Assembly (NCBI GenBank): GCA_049603835.1
Contig: JBMYSZ010000011.1
Span: 41,382-105,381, forward strand
DNA length: 64,000 nucleotides
Source of the DNA: Mangrovicoccus sp049603835
GTDB lineage: Bacteria > Pseudomonadota > Alphaproteobacteria > Rhodobacterales > Rhodobacteraceae
Direction: 5' to 3'
In this document: one piece after another, positions 60,144 through 64,000 of the stretch
Position numbering within the stretch: position 1 is the stretch's first letter
Layout of the letters: every line of letters starts with the position of its first letter
Notes under the pieces: generated by a model
What the model was told of the DNA's origin: nothing
The model's input: the letters and a program-made list of their open reading frames with translations, nothing else
Database searches by the model: none
Made by a program: the position numbers and the translations under genes

Positions 60144-61619
60144 TCACAAAAAGGCAGTTTCCTCAAAGCTGCGTAGCTTGCGGGAATGTATTCTTTCATG
60201 TGGTGTTTTGCGTATGATCTCCATGGCACGTATGCCAATTTTTAGATGTCTAGAGACCTGGCTGCGGTAAAACTCTGATGCCATGCCCGGCAATTTCAGC
60301 TCACCATGCAGCGGCTTATCGGAGACGCAGAGTAAAGTGCCGTAAGGAACGCGCAGGCGAAAGCCGTTGGCGGCGATTGTGGCGCTTTCCATATCCAGGG
60401 CCACGGCGCGGCATTGGCTGAGCCTTTGGATCGGACCGGCGGTTTCGCGCAGCTCCCAATTGCGGTTATCGACGGAGGCCACTGTGCCGGTGCGCATGAT
60501 GCGTTTGAGGTCATAGCCCTCTAGTTCGCTCACCTCCGCCACGGCCTTTTCCAGCGCGATCTGCACCTCGGCCAAAGGCGGGATCGGCACCCAAGGCGGC
60601 AGATCATCATCAAGCACATGGTCTTCGCGCAGATAGCCATGGGCCAGCACAAAATCCCCGAGCGACTGGCTATTGCGCAGCCCGGCGCAATGACCAACCA
60701 TCAGCCACGCATGCGGCCGCAGCACAGCGATGTGATCGGTGGCGGTTTTCGCATTGGAGGGACCCACGCCGATATTGACCAAGGTGATCCCCATATGCCC
60801 GTCACGTTTCAGGTGATAGCTGGGCATTTGCGGCTGTTTCGCGGGGCTGGGCATCGGCGCATTGGCATTTGTGATCACAACATCACCAGGCCCCACAAAG
60901 GCGGTATAGCCGCTATCCGGATCCGCCAGCATTTCGCGGGCATAGGTTTCAAACTCTTCGATGTAGAATTGGTAATTGGTGAAGAGCACCAGATTTTGGA
61001 AATGGCTTGGATCTGTGGCGGTGTAATGGGTGAGCCGCGCCAAGGAATAATCGATGCGCTGCGCAGTGAAGGGCGCAAGCGGGTGAGAGCCATCAGGGTA
61101 AGTTACCTGATAGCCATTCGCGATATCGTCATTGGTGCTATCGAGATCGGGCACATCGAATACATCGCGCAAGGGAAAGCTCAACGCGCCTTCTTGTGGC
61201 ACAGCCATGCCGGACGCGGCGAAATGGATCGGCATGGGGGTGGTGGACCAGCCGATTTGCACCGGCACTTGGTGATTGCGCAAAAGCTGTTCGATCTGAT
61301 GGGTCAGATAGGTTTCAAACAGGTCAGGCCGGGTCACCGTGGTGCAATAGACGCCGGGGCCGCTGGCATAGCCATAGCTCAGGCGACTATCGATTTTCGC
61401 ATGACTGCCGATCGAAACACGGATCTCCGGATAATAGGCGCGATAGCGGGTTTGGTCCTCTTCACCCTCTAAGATTTTTGTAAAATGGCCGGTCAGGAAG
61501 GCGACGGCTTCGGAATAGAGCTTTTTCAGATGCGCGACGGCAGGGCCGGCTTCGGTGAAGCTTTGCGGGCCGGGATCTTTCGGGGTGAGCGGCATGGGCG
61601 CGGGGCTCATCAAATTCAT
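60144..61619 (-). CDS. amn: AMP nucleosidase
   Basis: Amn hydrolyses AMP to adenine and ribose 5-phosphate. The 491-residue protein has the N-terminal Amn-specific domain (Y-R-A-Y-Y-P-E-I-R-V-S-I near residue 62). The C-terminal phosphorylase-like fold has LVNIGVGPSNAKTATDHIAVLRPHAWLMVGHCAGLRNSQ-type sequence (short motifs VGPSNAKTATD and GHCAGLR) near residue 280 and ALDMESATIAANG near 405 with the substrate Glu. Its ATG overlaps the ade stop (ATGA). One TGTGATCACA word encodes VVITN. Confidence 0.95.
   Translation of the reverse strand: MNLMSPAPMPLTPKDPGPQSFTEAGPAVAHLKKLYSEAVAFLTGHFTKILEGEEDQTRYRAYYPEIRVSIGSHAKIDSRLSYGYASGPGVYCTTVTRPDLFETYLTHQIEQLLRNHQVPVQIGWSTTPMPIHFAASGMAVPQEGALSFPLRDVFDVPDLDSTNDDIANGYQVTYPDGSHPLAPFTAQRIDYSLARLTHYTATDPSHFQNLVLFTNYQFYIEEFETYAREMLADPDSGYTAFVGPGDVVITNANAPMPSPAKQPQMPSYHLKRDGHMGITLVNIGVGPSNAKTATDHIAVLRPHAWLMVGHCAGLRNSQSLGDFVLAHGYLREDHVLDDDLPPWVPIPPLAEVQIALEKAVAEVSELEGYDLKRIMRTGTVASVDNRNWELRETAGPIQRLSQCRAVALDMESATIAANGFRLRVPYGTLLCVSDKPLHGELKLPGMASEFYRSQVSRHLKIGIRAMEIIRKTPHERIHSRKLRSFEETAFL
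60871..60880. repeat. TGTGATCACA word
   Basis: Copy 15, in amn (VVITNA); full TTGTGATCACAA. Confidence 0.9.
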
Positions 61620-63418
61620 TGGGCAGTCTCGATCAGGTCGGTCAGTTCGAATTTCGTTACATCCACCAGGCCGAGATCAGAGATCCTCAGCTCGGGGATA
61701 ACCACAAGGGCCAGGAGCGAATGCTGCATGAAGGCGTTATTAAGGGCGCAGCCGGTTTCGGCCATAGCCGCCATGAGCTGATCGGCGCTGGCGGCAACCT
61801 CTGCCGCCGGGCGGTCAGACATGAGCCCGGCAATGGGCAGGCGCACCAGGGCTTGCTCGCGGCCATCGCGCCAAAGGGTCGCTCCGCCCCCGACCTCGGC
61901 CAAGCGATTTGCGGCGGCGGCCATATCCACCCGCGATGTACCCACCACGATCATGTGATGGCTGTCATGGGCAACCGTGGAGGCCAGGGCCATTTGCCCC
62001 TGATAGCCAAAGCCCGACACCAGCCCATTTTGCACCACCCGCGTGCCGCGATGACGCTCGACCAAGGCGATATGGCAGACATCTTGCGCTAGATCCGGCT
62101 CGACCAGGCCATTTTGCACCGGCAATTCGATAGTCAGGGCGCGGGTTGGGGCTTGGTTCTCGACCACACCGATCACCTTTGCGCGAACCTGATTGGCGCC
62201 TTCGGGGGCTTTGATCTCAAACTCCGTCTCAATGAGCGTATGGCCGGTATTGACGGTTTTGCGCGTGTCTTCGGGCCAGTCGAGATGCGGGCATTCAGCC
62301 AGCAGCGTGCCATTTTCGGCCACAAGCTCACCTCGGGCGAAGACCTGCTCGATGGGCAGGGTTTTGAGATCGGAGGTCAGGATCAGATCAGCGCGGCGCC
62401 CCGGAGCGATGGAGCCCAGTTCGCGCTCTAGCCCGAAATGCTGGGCGGTATTGATCGTAGCCATTTGCAAGGCAATCAGAGGATCACAGCCGCAGTCAAT
62501 CGCATGGCGGACCACCCGGTTCATATGGCCGTCATTGACCAGCGTGCCGGAATGGCAATCATCGGTGCAGAGGATAAAGCCGCGCGGATCAAGGCCGTTT
62601 TCGGTGATCGCGGTGATCTGGCTTTCCACATCATACCAGGCCGAACCAAGCCGTAACATGGCGCGCATGCCTTGGCGGGTGCGGGCGATGGCGTCTTCCT
62701 TGCGGGTGCCTTCGTGATCATCGGCTGGCCCGCCCGCCACATAGGCATGGAAATTCGGCCCCAGATCGGGGCTGGCATAATGGCCGCCCACGGTTTTGCC
62801 TGCGGCTTGGGTTGCGGCGATCTCGGCCAGCATTTTCGGATCTTCTCCGATCACGCCTGGGAAATTCATCATCTCGCCCAGGCCAATAATACCCGGCCAA
62901 GTCATGGCTTCGGCCACGTCTTCGGGGGTGATTTCATAGCCGGTGGTTTCCAGCCCCGGCGCAGAGGGCGCGCAAGAGGGCATCTGGGTAAAGATATTGA
63001 TCGGCTGCATCAGCGCTTCGTCATGCATCAATCGCACCCCGCGCAGACCGAGCACATTGGCGATCTCATGGGGGTCCGTGAACATGGAGGTAGTGCCATG
63101 GGGAATAACGGCGGCGGCAAATTCCGCAGGGATCAGCATGCCCGACTCGATATGCATATGCGCATCACAAAGGCCCGGAATGGCGAAGCGACCCTCCCCA
63201 TGGACCAGTCTTGTGCCTTCGCCGATGCAATGATTGGCGGATGGGCCACAATAGGCAAAACGCCCTTCAGCGATGGCCAGATCCTGGTTTTCTAGAATTT
63301 CCCGCGTATGGACATTCACCCATTTGACCCCGCGAATGACCAAATCAGCGGGAGCGCGGCCAGCGGCCACAGCGATCAGGCGGGGGGCAGCTTCGGCCCA
63401 AGTCTTTACTGAAATCAT
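61616..63418 (-). CDS. ade: Adenine deaminase
   Basis: Ade converts adenine to hypoxanthine and ammonia. The 600-residue amidohydrolase has GLCDAHMHIESGM near residue 97 (metal His pair), EMMNFPGVIG near 178, the late ILCTDDCHSGTLVND near 282 with the metal Asp, and the long C-terminal domain typical of the Ade (COG1001) family. With amn coupled just downstream, the unit gives AMP to adenine to hypoxanthine. The ATG at 63418 is preferred; no transporter is adjacent. Confidence 0.95.
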   Translation of the reverse strand: MISVKTWAEAAPRLIAVAAGRAPADLVIRGVKWVNVHTREILENQDLAIAEGRFAYCGPSANHCIGEGTRLVHGEGRFAIPGLCDAHMHIESGMLIPAEFAAAVIPHGTTSMFTDPHEIANVLGLRGVRLMHDEALMQPINIFTQMPSCAPSAPGLETTGYEITPEDVAEAMTWPGIIGLGEMMNFPGVIGEDPKMLAEIAATQAAGKTVGGHYASPDLGPNFHAYVAGGPADDHEGTRKEDAIARTRQGMRAMLRLGSAWYDVESQITAITENGLDPRGFILCTDDCHSGTLVNDGHMNRVVRHAIDCGCDPLIALQMATINTAQHFGLERELGSIAPGRRADLILTSDLKTLPIEQVFARGELVAENGTLLAECPHLDWPEDTRKTVNTGHTLIETEFEIKAPEGANQVRAKVIGVVENQAPTRALTIELPVQNGLVEPDLAQDVCHIALVERHRGTRVVQNGLVSGFGYQGQMALASTVAHDSHHMIVVGTSRVDMAAAANRLAEVGGGATLWRDGREQALVRLPIAGLMSDRPAAEVAASADQLMAAMAETGCALNNAFMQHSLLALVVIPELRISDLGLVDVTKFELTDLIETAQ

Positions 63419-63544
63419 GGCTCAGGCTGGCATGGGTTGCGGCTTTGCTCAAGTGATAATCCGATGACAGTCTGAGGGCTTTACCGCAAGCGCGTGATAG
63501 GTCAAGCACTGCACAAATCCGCGCCGTCGAGGAAGGGCACCGCT

Positions 63545-63964
63545 ATGCAGATCGTAATTCATCACAATCCCGATTGTGGCACATCCCGCAATGTCTTGAA
63601 GGTTATCAAAGATGCGGGTTACGACCCGATTGTCATTCCCTATCTAGAGCTGGGATGGAGCCGTCATCAGCTATTGGCGCTGTTCGCGGCGGCAGGGATC
63701 ACTCCGCGCGAAGCATTGCGCACTAAACGGAGCCCGGCAGAGGAGCTGGGGCTTTTGGATCCGTCTGTGCCTGATGATACGTTATTGGCTGCGATGGAGC
63801 GGCATCCGATTTTGGTCAATCGTCCGATTGTGGCCTGCAAGAATGGGGTGCGGCTGTGCCGGCCATCCGAGACTGTGCTGGATCTTTTGGATCAATGGCC
63901 GGCTGGTCCTTATGAAAAGGAAGATGGTCAGCTGATGATCGATGCAGAGGGTAATCGGGTTTAA
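63545..63964 (+). CDS. arsC: Glutaredoxin-dependent arsenate reductase family protein
   Basis: The 139-residue protein follows ArsC of E. coli closely in pattern: HHNPDCGTSRNVLKVI with the catalytic Cys11, IPYLELGWSR near residue 33, the EELGLLDP segment, HPILVNRPIVA near 92 with the Arg, and RLCRPSETVLDLL near 106. It should reduce arsenate to arsenite in the cytoplasm using glutaredoxin. No arsR, arsB or acr3 is adjacent. GAGGAAGG precedes the ATG at 63545. The window ends 36 bp after its stop. Confidence 0.92.
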   Translation: MQIVIHHNPDCGTSRNVLKVIKDAGYDPIVIPYLELGWSRHQLLALFAAAGITPREALRTKRSPAEELGLLDPSVPDDTLLAAMERHPILVNRPIVACKNGVRLCRPSETVLDLLDQWPAGPYEKEDGQLMIDAEGNRV

Positions 63965-64000
63965 GGTTTAAGCCTCCCCGCCCCTCCGCGGTGCCTAGGG

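Noticed and set aside
60618..61472. A 284-codon plus-strand frame opposite amn
   Set aside because: Shadow frame; amn motifs on the other strand are complete.
1..64000. tRNA genes, rRNA genes, CRISPR arrays, insertion sequences, prophage or integrase genes
   Set aside because: Looked for on both strands; no cloverleaf ends, repeat-spacer pattern, terminal repeats or transposase motifs were seen.

Overview
The window looks like chromosomal DNA of a moderately GC-rich alphaproteobacterium of the Rhodobacterales (Roseobacter/Paracoccus type). The grounds are three. The block rpoZ-spoT-DUF2062-pdxJ-acpS-lepB-rnc-era-recO has the order usual in that group. There is a complete Paracoccus-style sox cluster with a diheme SoxA and with SoxC and SoxD. 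There is a fbc operon (petABC) and there are two proteins with VPLPA-CTERM tails. No tRNA, rRNA, CRISPR array, insertion sequence or integrase was seen.

Layout. 1-4.4 kb: a truncated mitofilin-like gene and hemD on the minus strand, diverging from tsaD-gpsA-yciI-EVE-DUF1761. 4.8-10.8 kb: a DUF808 membrane protein, ahcY, an FkbM methyltransferase, a small secreted protein, an HD phosphohydrolase, an alpha/beta hydrolase and a META-domain protein. 10.8-19.9 kb: the minus-strand information-processing and stringent-response block, with one plus-strand TPR-like gene lying between pdxJ and acpS. 20.3-24.5 kb: a NYN-domain protein, ispH, DUF3429, a methyltransferase, rnhA and a glycosyltransferase. 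24.7-33 kb: opgH, a YceI protein, an NMT1-type ABC importer whose two permease domains are fused in one chain, msrB, a YdcF-like protein and a HupE/UreJ-like protein. 33.2-46.8 kb: a secreted protein of unknown family, then soxT-like, DUF302, soxF, soxE, soxD, soxC, soxB, soxA, soxZ, soxY, soxX, soxW and soxV on the minus strand, with soxS and a GlcG-like gene diverging. 46.8-54.4 kb: clpB, two VPLPA-CTERM surface proteins flanking pyrF, an SDR protein and a lipid A oxidase-like beta-barrel. 54.7-64 kb: petABC, aroC, an EamA exporter, an HU-type protein, the purine salvage pair amn-ade and arsC.

How the genes work together. SoxAX loads thiosulfate onto the SoxY C-terminal cysteine, SoxB hydrolyses off sulfate, and SoxCD oxidises the remaining sulfane. 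SoxV, SoxW and SoxS supply reductant to the periplasm. SoxEF is a flavocytochrome c sulfide dehydrogenase. The cytochrome bc1 complex encoded 10 kb away is the core of the same respiratory chain. AMP nucleosidase and adenine deaminase form a two-step AMP to adenine to hypoxanthine route, downstream in concept of the SAH metabolism represented by ahcY.

The least ordinary signals are these: a 10-bp palindrome, TGTGATCACA, found 15 times, always inside a gene and always read as Val-Ile-Thr, with 12 copies between 26 and 41 kb; an A7 homopolymer frameshift that removes the conserved C-terminus of soxF; a sox cluster without soxR; a RpoH-type promoter at clpB; a perfect operator-like palindrome in the promoter of the HU gene; and an unassigned secreted CPVC protein next to a HupE-like membrane protein.
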